48,659 nt of DNA from Chara braunii (taxonomy: Eukaryota > Streptophyta > Charophyceae > Charales > Characeae): positions 4,847,639-4,896,297 of the forward strand of contig BFEA01000028.1 in assembly GCA_003427395.1 (NCBI GenBank), in the 5' to 3' direction. Each line of letters starts with the position of its first letter. Positions within the stretch are counted from its first letter, which is position 1. The notes beneath the pieces are model-generated. The model had not been told where the DNA came from. It ran no database searches and was given only the letters and a program-made list of their open reading frames with translations. The translations under genes were made by a program, and so were the position numbers. This document shows positions 9,516 to 21,256 of this stretch, one piece after another.

Positions 9516-10302
9516 GCTATGGCCGCCTTCCTCCATCCACCTAACCCTAGCTATGGTGGTCAAGGCGCTCTCTTCTCCCTCAAGCGGCAACCTTAATCCA
9601 CTTCACCCTATCGCACATGCAACCAGCACTTCTGCAGCTCACGAATGAACAATGGTCAAGCACTACCACTGTGGCAGCTGTAAATAGGACTCGTTGACTT
9701 GTTCTGCCTGGTTCTGACCAGTACCGTTCACCCGCAGCCTGTCGACTGCATGATTGACGTTCCGGAGGTCTCCGGACTTCTTGGGACGCTGGTGCAAAAT
9801 TGCACTTTGGGACTGGACTTCCTCTGCTGGGTACCAGTAGACTTTTACCGCTCTGTGTCGTTTCGGTTCCGGACCTGACTATATTACTATGCTTCGACCA
9901 TGACCCTACCGACCCTGGGGCTGGACCTACTCGGATCGAGTGGGACTGAGACCATCTAGGACTGGGCCCAACTGTGGCTTTGGGACGGAGACTCAAGACG
10001 TGTGTGCAACATGAAATCCTTTCAGCTACTTGGCTATGGCCGCGAGGACCGTATGCTGCAATTCACCATACTCTTCAGGCCTGATGTGAGTCGGTGGTTG
10101 TGTCAACGTCATGGGAGGACGATCACACCAGAATGGGTTGGGATCAGTGACATGTATGGTTTGACAAGTGGTAGGATTCGTAGATTAAACGTGGGGAGAG
10201 TGGTTACATGGTAAGACGGTTTAAGATGCGAAGGTCGTTCAAGGATGCGTTGACTAAGCGGAATGGACTGTGATGGATGAATACTACGTAGAGAGAAGTT
10301 AG
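9516..10302. other. Unassigned sequence between A1 and the LINE
   Basis: No conserved protein frame. The minus-strand frame at 9580-9996 has biased composition and no recognisable domain. It has several CCAGTACC/GGTACCAG words (near 9717 and 9829), a habit also seen in N1. It may be the remnant of an older insertion. I see no RNA gene here. Confidence 0.4.
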
Positions 10303-10660
10303 TTGTATCACAACAATCAATCAATGCGCAAATGTGAAGTATGGTTGATGAGGAGCAACCCGATTCACATACCTTGGCAGTTTATATTGGACAATGTGAT
10401 GACACTAACGGAATCAGTGAGGTACAACAAGGACAAACGAATTAATGCAGCAACACTATTCTTTGACTTCAAAAAAGCATACAATCAGGTAAGTTGGGGA
10501 TTTCTTCAGCAATGTATGGAAAGAATGGGTGTGGGCCCCAATTTTAGGAAGTGGATAAGGGTGTTGTACAACGATGCTCGTGGCCAAGTCCAGGTGAACT
10601 GCCGCCTATCGCCAGCATACAAAATGTCCCGTTCAGTAAGACAGGGGTACCCGTTAGCAG
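10303..10660 (+). pseudogene. LINE (L) piece 1: reverse transcriptase fingers/palm
   Basis: Translation contains QFILDNVMTLTE, LFFDFKKAYNQVSWGFLQQC (motif with the first catalytic Asp at 10465-10467), FRKWIRVLYNDARGQVQVN and SRSVRQGYPLA, the ordered blocks of a non-LTR (L1-type) RT. It is cut at 10660 by C1. The frame continues without a break at 30816 once one copy of the GCAG target duplication is removed. The endonuclease and RT N-terminus are not recognisable upstream, so the LINE is 5'-truncated or replaced. The start at 10303 is only the first ATG of the frame; clear homology begins near 10370. Confidence 0.82.
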
Positions 10661-11368
10661 TGTAATCAACCCAGTCTGGCAGATACTCAGCAGTCATCAA
10701 ACACCAGTAGTCACAGTATCTGCAACGAAGTCTCCAAATCGTGAAGTGATATCTCAAACAGTATCTCATTACCATTAGATGAAGAGAGTGGAGGGGGAAT
10801 AGACAGAGGAGAAGGTGGAAGAGATGATCAAAGATCACACAAGAGTAATCCCATCAAACCCCTCTCCTTCTTCGGGCTTCTTCCATCTCCACGTCAACAA
10901 CCAATATATGATAACAAGTATAATAATCCTGATCACATAACAGTGCCATGTGGCACTCGTATGAGTCTTATCTCTTGAAGACCATGAAGACACAGTAGAT
11001 TGCAGTGACGACGTCAACCTCAGGTGAGTATGCGATCCCAATCATCCACAAATCCCGATCTTCCTCCTCCTGGCAACCAGTGACCTCATGTAGACAGCGT
11101 GGACAATGCCACATCAGCAGTCGAGACCGGTGACATGCGCCACATCATCAATGACGACCAGTGACAAGCACCTCATCAGCATACAATGTAGCCCAGTGGC
11201 AGCGCCGCATCAATGTAGACCAGCGGCAGCGCCGCATCAGCATGCAATGTAGACCAGGGGCAGTGCCACATTATCATGCAATGTAGACCAGAGGCAGCGC
11301 CACATCAGCATGCAGTGTAGACCAGAGGCGGCGCCACATCATCATGCAATGCAGACCAGAGGTAGCGC
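10661..11368 (-). repeat. C1 3' LTR, first part
   Basis: Aligns with 20512-21250, for example CCCAGTCTGGCAGATACTC at the left end and the 34-bp tandem units at the right. It is interrupted at 11368 by N1 and resumes at 15950. Confidence 0.88.
11150..11368. repeat. 34-bp minisatellite in C1 3' LTR
   Basis: Units of about 34 bp built on GTAGACCAGAGGCAGCG followed by CCACATCAGCATGC, with shortened and mutated variants. The matching array in the other LTR is at 20994-21256, and a last fragment continues at 15950 beyond N1. Confidence 0.88.
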
Positions 11369-13131
11369 TGTGAGGAAACCCGGGGAGGGGCTACCTACTG
11401 TTCGCTGAAGCCAAGGGCTACAGCGCCTGTCGCTGCGCCCGCTTCCGAGGTCCTCAGCGATCAGCAGGGGATATGGGGTTGAACAATCTGTCTGCCCCCC
11501 TCCCTTTAATGATGGACTTGGAGCCCTCAACTGATCATGTGAATTCAATGAAAGTCTGTACTCAAATAAAATGCTCCCAATGAAAGCTTAGACTATAATA
11601 AAGAGCTCTGGGTTTGGTTGCAGATCTGGAACTCACTCTCTCGAGCGAGCGGTCAGAAGCGTGAGAGCGCCTCACGCAGCACCCGTCAACAGCCAAATCT
11701 GTTTTTTTTTTACAACACATTACGGTTCATCGTTTATCTCAATTCACCAACTTTTGACACTCGAGAACGAAGTATGGTCAACAGTAGTAGGCAACGTTTT
11801 CATTTAGGAGTAGGCCAGCAGACAGACCCCCAGCCCCGCGGAGAGAAAACCCAGCTTATTTATCGAGTTCAGGAATCCTCCCTCGCTGTTTTACACGTGC
11901 TGCTCATTCTGTAACGTTGTCTTGTTCATAAAGAGCCCGCGGACAGGCAAAAGGGACGGAATAATACAATTAAACGAAATGAAATTCGAAGTCAGTCACC
12001 TAGCTCAGATACCTTTCTATCAGCCAGTTCAAGAGTGAATCATTCTGCCTGCCCGGTACCAGAACGAGTGATCATGTCTGACACAAAGAGTTGAACCTTC
12101 ATGGAGCCACCGAGTCAATCAGATGGCTCGATTTCAAGCCAATCTGCAGACTATTACTGTACATGCGCTCTCGGCTTTTCTCGACGATTTGAAAGTCACC
12201 GTGCCCAAACAAAGGGTTCAACAAGCGGCCAAACACCAGGTTCTCATCTTTTGTCACTCAGCCCTCAGCCCTCAGCCCTCTTCTTTAATGAGTGAATGGT
12301 GCAATCTGCGCACTCGGCTGTCACTGATTTCACAATGTGATCTGGTGTTTGTCGAGTAGTTTACCTATGAGTTCCTTGTTCTTAATAGAATGAGTGATTC
12401 AATCTGCATGCTTCATTCTCACTGCTTGACGAGGCGATCAGATGGGTTGCAAACGGGCCTCTTCAACAGCTTCTGTCGCCTGTCGGATTTATGGCCTGAT
12501 TGCTCAAACGTCCCGTACTATAGAAGTGTCCCCAATAGACTGTTTCAGCAAAGGGTGGCATAACTTCACCTCTTCCCCCCCCACGCTTACCGATGGTCAG
12601 GCGCTCGGTATCTCGTGTAGTCGAGAGAACTCAACCTTCTGCACACATGCGCGAATATTTGCTCAATTTTGGCTTCGTGTTTGATCATTAGCCATTCCAT
12701 ACCGCTGAACACACTTGATTGCTCACGCTGTATCCCACAAATAAGACGGGTTTATTTCCCCAACGCTGTCAAGTAACTCTTCGCCAGAGATTATGGCTGG
12801 GATAATGATGATCTCACNTCTTACAGCAAGGCCTGGTTGCATTTCCTGCGGTAAAGGCTTGTTTCGGCGCCAGCGAGTATGGGTGATCTACTCGCTCGCA
12901 GTAAAAGCCAGTCCCATTACCAGTTGGCCATTCTCTTCACCAGCGATACGGCTGCTTTCTCTCCCCATAGCGTTTTCTCTGGCGCAACTAGTTGAAGATC
13001 TGTCTAGTACCTAACTGGGAAGCCGCTCCCAATACGGCCCTTCCTATACTCGTCTGAAGCGGTTCTCATTCTCTCTCACTCTCGTACACTCACGCAGTCT
13101 CTCTCTCTTTCTCGCTGTCTTCCTCTCTCTC

Positions 13132-13170
<39 letters not shown>

Positions 13171-13321
13171 NNNNNNNNNNNNNNNNNNNNNNNNNNNNNN
13201 NNNNNNNNNNNNNNNNNNNNNNNNNNNNNNNNNNNNNNNNNNNNNNNNNNNNNNNNNNNNNNNNNNNNNNNNNNNNNNNNNNNNNNNNNCACATCTCTCT
13301 CTCATTAAGGAGTCTCTTGCA

Positions 13322-13393
<72 letters not shown>

Positions 13394-15949
13394 ATTAAGC
13401 AGTCTCTTGCGCATCGCTCTCGCTGTGCCAGCATACCCTCTATCTTTCTCGCTCACGACCTTTCATCACACGACCATACTGCGATTCTGCCTGTTTAATG
13501 CCGGTCTCGCAAGAGTGTAATCTGTACCACTTTCATCCATTCAGAGGATAAGAAATTATTACCGGTAATGATTATAATAGTAATAATGATAATATTAATA
13601 AAAATAACAATAACAATGATTATTATGGTGGACACTCACTGGCCTTCAGCNTGTGCCTCTTTCGCTACTGCTCACCTACTTGTACACAGACAAGATGATG
13701 CTCATTCACGAGTTCCTCTGCTGCCCCAGCTACACACGGACAGGAGCGTACTTGTTCGCTCGCTCTGCTCTTATCTGACCCTTTGCACTTAGGGTTTCTC
13801 TCACCTGCAATCTCGATCAAGGAGCTGCTTAGATTCCGCTCTTGCCAACTGTGATTGGATCTTCAGCCAGAAGATAGAACAGTATGTTACCATAATTCCC
13901 CCCCCTTCAGCTGGGTACTGAAAAGACGGCCATTGAGTACCCGACTGTAAAGGGCACACGTTAGATTTTGACCCTGAACAGCACAAGCGCTCTGCAAACG
14001 CCGCGCTCGCCAAAAGCCTCTCACTCTTCCACCAGCCGAGACTTCTCAGCGACGACCGAAGAGCGCCTCACTATGTACCCCAGGCACTCTTCCCCCACTA
14101 CCCCACTCCGGATGTCTCTCTTCTACTCCGAACCAGGCTGTCTCAAGCAATCTTGAGTGTGGACCGAGTACTCCTGGCACGCCCTCTCTCCAGTCCCTAA
14201 ATGACCTCCCGTCTACCCGCAAGTCCTTTCTATACCCCGCCTGAGACCAATTGCACTGGTCTCTCTACTCGTTCAGCGTCGTGGGCCCCAAAGTCCCTGT
14301 AGCTCCAAAGGCCTGGAAAAGGGGCAGCGGGTAGCAGTGATTTTCGAAGTTTTAGGCCCAGGCCCGGAACGACCAGCAGCGACAGTACCAGGCGACAAAA
14401 GGGCCCAGCAGTCTGTGAAGATATCAGCCTTCTCCAAAAGCAATCGGCGTACCCGGACTGCCGTGGCTAAAACTAGCGCTGTGGAGCCGTCAACCCTCCG
14501 CCGTAGTCGGGGGTCTCGCCAAGGAATAATAGCATCGCCAGCAGTGTACTGTACTAGAGCTGAACCNGTATCTGTCCCAGTCCGGACCAGTAGCCGTACC
14601 AGACTAGTGGCAGGTCAGCAGCCGTACCACCGTGGCCAAGTTGCCGTGGACCCAAACCTGCATCAGAATTAAAAAAACCAGATTGGAGCGCCCGACCTGC
14701 ACCGTTACCATACCAGGGCGACCGTCTCTCCGTCCAATATTGAGCTAGTAACTGTGTCGCCGTGAACAGGTTGTAGTAGAGCTGAAACCGCACCAGGATA
14801 AGGACGTTGAACTGGAGTGAAATGCGGCGGTCCCATCGGCCAAACTTTGTACCAAGTACCAAATCAGCGATCGTATCGAAGTAGTAGCACCGATGTCTCA
14901 GCAAACCGTGTCAAGCCTGTATCTGTAAAAATATACGATAGCCCTGGACCGCCATGACTCACACCAATGTCAAACCAATGAAGTCGAGCTGCAGCACGCC
15001 GTCTTGGTACCGTACCAGTCACCGAACCTGAAAAATAGGAACAGACCGCAGCACGCTTCCCCAGTACCACGTGGGGTCCTCCCAAATCAATAGTACCAGA
15101 AAGATGCAAGTTTTACCAACAGCCGAAGAGTGACCGCACCAGTCCCCGACCAGATATCACGCAAAACAAAAAAAAAACAAAAACAAAACAAAAAAAAACA
15201 ATGACCGTAGCTGTGCCAACTTGTGACCATACCATCATGACTTGGTTGCCGTATCCAGAAACCAGTCCCGTTGTTCCAACCGCCAACGTAATCCAATGCC
15301 CATCGCACAAAAGGTATACGAATAATTAACGGCACATGCCGCACCCCAATCAGCACGCCATAGGAAATGAGGAGGATACGGATTCCGCACACTCAATAAC
15401 CCCCAAGATATAACAAGGACAATAATTAGGAAAAATCCGGCAGAATTAAATAAATAGAGGAAATCCGTTAAAATCAGTAGAGACAAATAAATAGACAAAT
15501 CCAGGTTTAAATCATTGAAACTGTGATCGGATAGAAAATGTTAAATAATCATTTAATTACTTGTTTTTCAATTCCTTTTATCATTTTTAATTTTATTGGT
15601 CATTTTTAATTCCCCCATTAAATTAAATAAATTTCTAGACCCGTCCTCTCGCCAACTGTTCAGCGCAAAAAAGGTCGCGCGAAGACCACAAGCATACCTT
15701 CGCATCACAGCTGGCTGGTTCGAGGATAGCCTCAGAACTGTCAAAAAAGGATAACCGCCAGTCAAGGTAGAGGCAGTTGTTCAACTTATTGAATTTAAGG
15801 GTTAGTTCCCGCGGTCGACGCAGCGATGTCCAGAGTTCCTCTGAGGACCCCTAATTTTTCCTGACAGTTTCGACAAGAGTACCTGAAAAATCTTGGTTGT
15901 TCTTTCGGCTAACGACCCAATTCCTTCAATCTCGGGTGGCCGACCGACA
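11369..15949. mobile_element. N1: 4.6-kb non-coding insertion in the C1 LTR
   Basis: It starts TGTGAGGAAACC and ends GGCCGACCGACA, so it has TG...CA ends. It is flanked by GCGC (11365-11368 and 15950-15953), and the uninterrupted unit exists in the other C1 LTR, so this is a genuine insertion. I find no terminal direct or inverted repeat shared by its two ends and no conserved protein frame. It contains a poly(T) run at about 11701-11711, the CT/CA tract and N gap at 13076-13394, an AT-rich stretch (13560-13630 and 15380-15640) and many GTACCAG words between 14340 and 15300. It could be a large non-autonomous LTR derivative or a DNA element; the sequence alone does not decide. Confidence 0.65.
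13076..13394. repeat. (CT)n/(CA)n microsatellite with assembly gap
   Basis: CT-rich sequence, then 119 N at 13171-13289, then CT and CA repeats to 13394. The gap sits inside the CT run, so its real length is unknown. Predicted frames through it are artefacts. Confidence 0.97.
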
Positions 15950-16169
15950 GCGCCACATGAGCGTGCAATGAGGACCAGAGGCAGCGCCACATCAGCATGC
16001 CTGGCGCACAATGCAGAAAGCGCCAACATGCCGTCGTCGTGGTCCACACTACCTGCACTCAGCCAACATCCAGCCAGCATCTGGTCGAAGTCAAGCCAAC
16101 GTCCAAGCAGCATAGCAAGAATGAATGTTGACCACCTCGAGGCGAGCCTTTAAGTAGTATTTGTCGAGT
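15950..16169 (-). repeat. C1 3' LTR, second part, ending at a deletion junction
   Basis: Resumes after N1 with GCGCCACATGAGCG and follows the other LTR through GTTGACCACCTCGAGG to GTCGAG at 16164-16169. There it joins the RNase H remnant of pol directly. The last 459 bp of the LTR present at 30353-30811 (the U3 start on the minus strand) are missing. Confidence 0.8.
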
Positions 16170-17075
16170 CTTGCGTCAATCGTGACGATGAAAGGAAGAG
16201 AAGGGTCAACAATTTTTAAAACAGGGTAGTGACTCAGTTAGAGTCTTCGGTTGTGGCTAATCCCGGATTGTTGTAATCTTCTTTTCTTCAGGCCTTAGTC
16301 CTTCCTCGTTTATTATAATGCCCTAAGTACAAGACTTCGGGCTTAGCAAGCTCAGACTTCTTCGGATTCAGTTTGAAGTTGCCCTCGCGCAACTTCTGCA
16401 AAACCATTCGTAGGTGTTTCTCGTGATCTTCTAGTGTCTTACTATATACTAGAATGTCATCGAGATAGACTACTACGAACTGATCAAGCCATTGACGAAA
16501 TAACTCATTCATTGACCTTTGGAAGGTCGCAGGCGCATTGGTCAAACCGAAAGGCATAGCCACGAACTCGTAGTGACCACCCCTAGTTCGGAATGCCATC
16601 TTATGTTGATCTTCAGGAGCCACCTTAATTTGGTGGTACCCTGACTTTAGATCAATCTTACTAAAGTACCTGCATCCTTGCAATTGGTCCAATAGGTCCG
16701 TATTAGGTTGTCAATGCGCGGACGTGGTTTCTCGTTTTTTACAGTGATGGAGTTCAGCCCACGATAATTTATACATAGATGAAGTTCACCTTCCTTTTTG
16801 GGCACGAATAAGACAGGCGCACCATAAGGAGATGAGCTAGAGTGAATCCATTCTTTGTCAGTAAGTTCTTGCAGTTGCTTGCGCAATTCCTCAAGTTCCC
16901 TATGAGACATTCGGTAAATGGGACCCTTGGGAATCTTGCTTCCGGGAATGATCTCAATCGTGTGCTTAATAGCACGCTCTGTCCGTCGGCTCAGTCTGTA
17001 AGTCCTTATACTCGTCGAAAAGTTTCTTGATAGAAGGTGGATAGGATGAGGAACACTCACCGACTTGTTTGACAA
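16170..17075 (-). pseudogene. pol: C1 reverse transcriptase and RNase H stub
   Basis: On the minus strand two overlapping frames (17075-16647 and 16692-16288) carry [63 protein letters not shown], the catalytic YLDD at 16467-16456 and VLYLGH. A frameshift separates the two. After VLYLGH a one-base shift leads to GLRPEEKKITTIRD and KTLTE, and then a deletion of about 160 bp relative to B1. The remnant DPSLPFIVTIDA near 16200-16170 is the start of RNase H and abuts the LTR. The rest of RNase H and all integrase are gone. RT catalytic residues look intact but the gene is dead. Confidence 0.85.
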
Positions 17076-17189
17076 GCACCATCATCGCCTCCTGATCCAA
17101 CTTCTTCTTAACTACCATCGAACGAAAAGTTGGGTGACTCATACAACAGAAAGACAAAGTAGAGTCAAAGACAGACCTATGGTATAACT

Positions 17190-17833
17190 TTATCGCTCGG
17201 GTTTCAGACTTTTCGTCCTTGAGTTTGACAATTTTATCTTTGAACTTAACTTCTGGGTCGGCTTCCTCATGTCAATCCATACCAAAATCATGTCAAAGGG
17301 TAATTTTTTCTCTATTAGGAAGGATACTTCATGTAGGATATTTTTTCCTTCCTTTGTCCTGAAATAACATTTGACACGATCGACGTATTGAGAGACAACG
17401 ATCGTGCTCTTGTCAGCCAGTATAGACGTAATAGTTCGAGGTAAATCCTTTACGTTTATTCCCAAATGCAATTTGCGAATTGCCTACACGTCGATCCTGG
17501 ATCTAACACTGCACCAACTCGCATGTGCGCAATCTCAATTTTCGCGATCATTAGCTCACCCTTAGACTTAACTTTCTTTGCCCACGAACTCTGAAATGCT
17601 TTAAGTTCATTGCCGAGCTCGTCAAGGGAATCGTCCAGTGAGACAGAACAGAGTACAATGTCAGGGTGTTCTAGACGACGGGTGGAAGAAGAGTCATTCT
17701 CTGCCTTGAGAGTCGAAGGGGTAGAAGGGGTTGTAGGCGCCTTACCTTTGTCTTCGTGTAAACCCTTCGACTCAGTAGCAGCAGATGCTACTCTTACTGG
17801 CTGCTCGCTTTTGGGTTCCTGATAAGTGGGCAC
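17190..17833 (-). pseudogene. pol: C1 aspartic protease region
   Basis: Two minus-strand frames (17833-17456 and 17471-17190) align with the B1 protease: ELMIAKIEIAHMRVGAVLDPGST, where the active site reads Asp-Pro-Gly instead of Asp-Thr-Gly, then VSQYVDRVKCYFRTKEGK and a degraded DILLG-type segment (DMILVWID). A frameshift separates the halves and a stop region joins it to gag. Expected function is particle maturation; the active-site change and frameshift argue against activity. Confidence 0.75.
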
Positions 17834-17870
17834 CAGACTATCATATGACCTACGCCGGTCCTACGGTGCC

Positions 17871-18700
17871 TCACTTGAGGCATTGGCGGTTGTCCATTTT
17901 GGATTGCCACTCCTCTCCTGTCATGTTCATTTTCTCCCAAGACTTTCTGAACGCAATGTCAGGATGCTCGGAAAACGAGCGTGGTCTCCTCTTCTTCTTC
18001 CATTGACTTTGGCCTCCCTTGTTGGCCATCACGGCAGTGACATCACCCTTCCCAGATTCACTACCGTCGTTACCCCCTCCTCCCTCAGACTCGTCGACGG
18101 GTAACTTCTCTACGGTATCATTGTCAAACACAACAAGCATATGGTCCTGACGTTTTTGCCGCCAGAGGACCCACTTACCATACCCACCAACCGGTCCCGA
18201 CTTCACCACCGAAGCATATATACCTTTCACCTGTGCAGTCATTTGCTCTCGTTGGAGAGCAAGGTCGCAAAATTGTCGGTAGTTATATTTTCCGGACTTG
18301 GCTCTTGCCACGAGCTGTTCGCGAATGGGCTCGGGTAGTGCACGTGAGTATATGTACATGACCTGGTTGTCTTGGAAGTTCAACCCGGGTACCTACAAAA
18401 GACGGTCAACCTCACACGACAAAACATCAACCGAAGTCCAACGTTTCTGACCGATTGTAGTGAGTTCGTCGAAGGCCTTATCGACCGTCGTCTTGTGAAG
18501 GAACCTCTCCTTTATCTTTTGGAGAAATATGTCTGACGTTCAGGGTCTTCGCCCACTCACCAATGTCTTGAAAGCCAGCGACATTGGCGTCGGCCAGCAC
18601 CCATTCCTTAGCCACTCCTCCAAGACACGACGTAGAGAAAGCGACTTGACTTTCGGGCTCAACGGGTGCGGTCCCACAGTACGTTTGTATTTTTGCGATT
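17871..18700 (-). pseudogene. gag: C1 gag, capsid core and basic tail
   Basis: Minus-strand frame 18383-17871 reads FQDNQVMYIYSRALPEPIREQ, then Gly/Lys-rich sequence and EKMNMTGEEWQSK. It ends at QCLK followed by TGA at 17873-17871; a zinc-knuckle Cys (TGT) would be expected there by comparison with CLKYGD in B1. In shifted frames upstream (about 18540-18390) the capsid segment FLQKIKERFLHKTT and FDELTTIGQKRWTS can still be read, matching the B1 gag. Several frameshifts break it. Confidence 0.72.
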
Positions 18701-19635
18701 CACAACAAGAGCTTCTCGTTTTTTTTGTTGTTGTAGGAGAACGACAACTTCATCTTGACCTTTTCCTTCTTCTTTGGCTTTTCCGCTTCCTTTACCGGTT
18801 CTTCTTTCTTAGCAGGTTCTTTTTTCTTCTCGGTCGATCTCTCGGGTTCTTTCTTAGAGTTTTCAAACTTTTTCGACGTGACTCTCTTCATTGCATTCTT
18901 CATTAACTTCTCTCGGGGTTCCTTCTTGACTACCTCCCCCTTGATCTCCTCCTCAGATCCTACCTTGTCTTTTTCTTTGAGGAGTCGAGTCACTGTCTCC
19001 AATGAGGCAGTGTTACTATCAATTTTTCTCTCGAGATGAACAAGGTAGACCGTAATAGACTGAAGAAGGGTTGCAATCTTAGTGTCTGTTTCTTCATAGT
19101 GGAACTTCTGTTTTCGTTCCTCCATTACTCTTTCTTCTTCTTCTTCTTCTTCTTCCTCTTGTCTACGGAATTCCTCTATCTTTCTCCTTTCTTCTCTCAA
19201 TGTATGTTCTAACTGCCTGACATTCTCCTCCATTATCTCAATAGACAATCGCGGTTCTACCGTCTTTTTTTTTTTTTTTTTTCTCTTCTTCCTTTCCTGT
19301 TCCATCTTGTCCAGATTCTCGGCGACATACTGGTCAAGGGTCATGCACCCGTGCTTTATGAGGTCCTCGACCTTCTTACCGGTCTCCATCACTTGAATGG
19401 TTGTTTCCGCGGCTTTCAGTTCACCTTCCGCAGCACGCAGATTGAACTGGCCATGAATCAGTTGTTCAATCTCTGAACCGGCGTCGTGTACCTCACCGAG
19501 AAACTGGTGGGGAAAGTCGATCAGGGTCTGCTTTCTTGTTTCAATTTGGCCACGGGTCCTTAGCTCCCCCCCTTCTTCATCGGCATAGACTATGAGAGGG
19601 ATAGGGAAGAAAATAAGAGGAATGAACTGTGTCAA
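18700..19635 (-). pseudogene. gag: C1 gag N-terminal coiled-coil region
   Basis: A 311-codon open frame rich in Glu, Lys and Arg, including a long charged stretch (RREERRKIEEFRRQ-type heptads, then Glu and Lys runs from GAA/AAA repeats), ending KMKLSFSYNNKKNEKLLL. It should form an extended coiled coil. B1 has a comparable charged segment before its capsid domain (35149-35427), so this is probably the N-terminal part of gag or an upstream gag-like frame. The annotated start near 19635 is uncertain because it begins with a hydrophobic stretch that may be leader. A poly(T) run at 19264-19280 on the plus strand encodes the Lys run. Confidence 0.6.
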
Positions 19636-20497
19636 GATAGAGGCATGCAGACATTTCTAGAGAGAATTCATTTTTCCTAGCGTGTAGATGTCGCACAATA
19701 AATAAAATTAGAAGAAAAAAATAAATTCCACGACACACGCAACTCCTACAACAAGAAGTATTCAAGGCAGATTACAGAAGAAACATGTTTTCTATTGCTT
19801 TCCTAATCTAACTTTGTTGTTTGTTTCCTATATGATGACGTTTTACAGCAATGTACAAGTACCGCAGCCACGATCAGTGTGATCAAGACAACAGCACACT
19901 TGTAAGTACATACAACAACCACAGATAACCAACAGGTGAGTAGAGAGCCAACACAATAACACAATTCAATGGCTAGCTTCCTTCCTCTTTTGCCTGTACC
20001 ATCTGCAGAAGCAATGCAACCCAGGTGCACACTCAATACTTCACCCTCAAGGGCCTCACCAGTCTGTATGTATGCCACGTGTCACCCCTGGCATGCCAAA
20101 GCAGCAGTTCTGCCACGTCAGCGCCAAGGACCGGAACGGTCTACAAGGAGGGATGCCACGTTGCAATTCAGGTCTGCCATACACTCAACACCAGCATGCC
20201 ATGTCAATGCATCAACAACAGAAACACCACATCAACGGTCCCAATCTCTCTCTTAACCAGCGCCACGTCAGCCTGTTGCCAAAGAAGCTCTCGCCGGTAT
20301 CTTAAACTCTTCAATGCAGCCACGTCATCATCTTCAAGGGACAGCTGCTCGCACGTGCAATACTACCATGTCTAGATTTGAGTTCTTTATCGCGCGTGTT
20401 AATAAACGCGTTTCGTTTTGCACATGCGACACCTCCCACTTACCTGGGTGCCACGTCAGCATCTGGCAGCAAAAAGCAGATTGCGATGAAGGAGTTA
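19636..20497 (-). other. C1 untranslated leader with repeated TGACGTGG-type boxes
   Basis: Between the primer site and gag, with no conserved protein frame. The plus-strand word GCCACGTCA (TGACGTGGC on the element's strand) or close variants occurs near 20073, 20111, 20154, 20261, 20319 and 20449, usually inside TGCCACGTCAGC. The motif is an ACGT-core box of the kind bound by plant bZIP factors (established knowledge of the motif class). A function here is inference. Confidence 0.6.
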
Positions 20498-20509
20498 GCT
20501 CTAATACCA
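20498..20509 (-). other. C1 primer-binding site (initiator Met tRNA)
   Basis: On the minus strand this reads TGGTATTAGAGC, one base from TGGTATCAGAGC. It lies two bases inside the end of the minus-strand 5' LTR and fixes the orientation of C1. Confidence 0.85.
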
Positions 20510-20794
20510 AATAGTAATGAACCCAGTCTGGCAGATACTCAGCAGTCGTCAAACACCGATAGTCACAATATCTGCAACAAAGTCTCCAAATCTTGAAGTG
20601 ATATCTCAAACAGTATCTCATTACCATTAGATGAAAAGAGTGGAGGGGGAATAGACAAAGGAGAAGGTGGAAGAGACGATCAAAGATCACACAAGAGTAA
20701 TCCCATCGAATCCCTCTCCTTCTCCAGGCTTCTTCCCTCTCCACGTCAACAACCAATATATGATAACGAGTATAATAATCCTGATCACATAATA

Positions 20795-20808
20795 GTGCCA
20801 CGTGGCAC
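20795..20808. promoter_or_regulatory. Palindromic G-box in C1 LTR
   Basis: GTGCCACGTGGCAC is perfectly self-complementary around CACGTG. In the other LTR a single C-to-T change destroys the core. It is a candidate bZIP or bHLH binding site in the LTR promoter by motif class only. Confidence 0.45.
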
Positions 20809-20993
20809 TCTTATCTCATGAAGACCATGAAGACAGAGCAGATTGCAGTGACGACATCAACCTCAGGTGAGTAACCCAATCCCAATCATCCACAGATCCC
20901 GATCTTCCTCCTCCTCGCAAACAGTCACCTCATGTAGACAGTGTAAACAATGCCACGTCAGCAGTCAAGACCGGTGGCATGCGCCGCATCATC

Positions 20994-21256
20994 AATGAAG
21001 ACCAGCGGCAAGCGCCTCATCAGCATGCATTGTAGACCAGAGGCAGCGCCACATCAATGTAGACCAGCGGCAGCGCCACATCAGCATGCAATGTAGACCA
21101 GAGGCAGCGCCACATCATGCAATGTAGACCAGAGGCAGCACCACATCAGCATGCAGTGTAGACTAAAGGCAGCGCCACATCATCATGCAATGTAGACCAG
21201 AGGTAGCACCACATCATCATGAAATGTAGACCAGAGGCAGCGCCACATCAGCATGC
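20994..21256. repeat. 34-bp minisatellite in C1 5' LTR
   Basis: About eight units built on GTAGACCAGAGGCAGCG plus CCACATCAGCATGC. Some are shortened by 3-7 bp. The array is in both LTRs, so it predates insertion. Confidence 0.9.

Noticed and set aside
9545-9562. GCTATGGTGG near 9549 as the continuation of the minisatellite beyond A1
   Set aside because: Only ten bases match and no further units follow.
8900-9648. Ser-Leu repeat frames across the (CT)n tract, and Arg-Glu frames opposite
   Set aside because: Microsatellite translation; includes an N.
11369-15949. Terminal inverted repeats on N1
   Set aside because: Only the outer TGT and a few scattered bases agree between one end and the reverse complement of the other.
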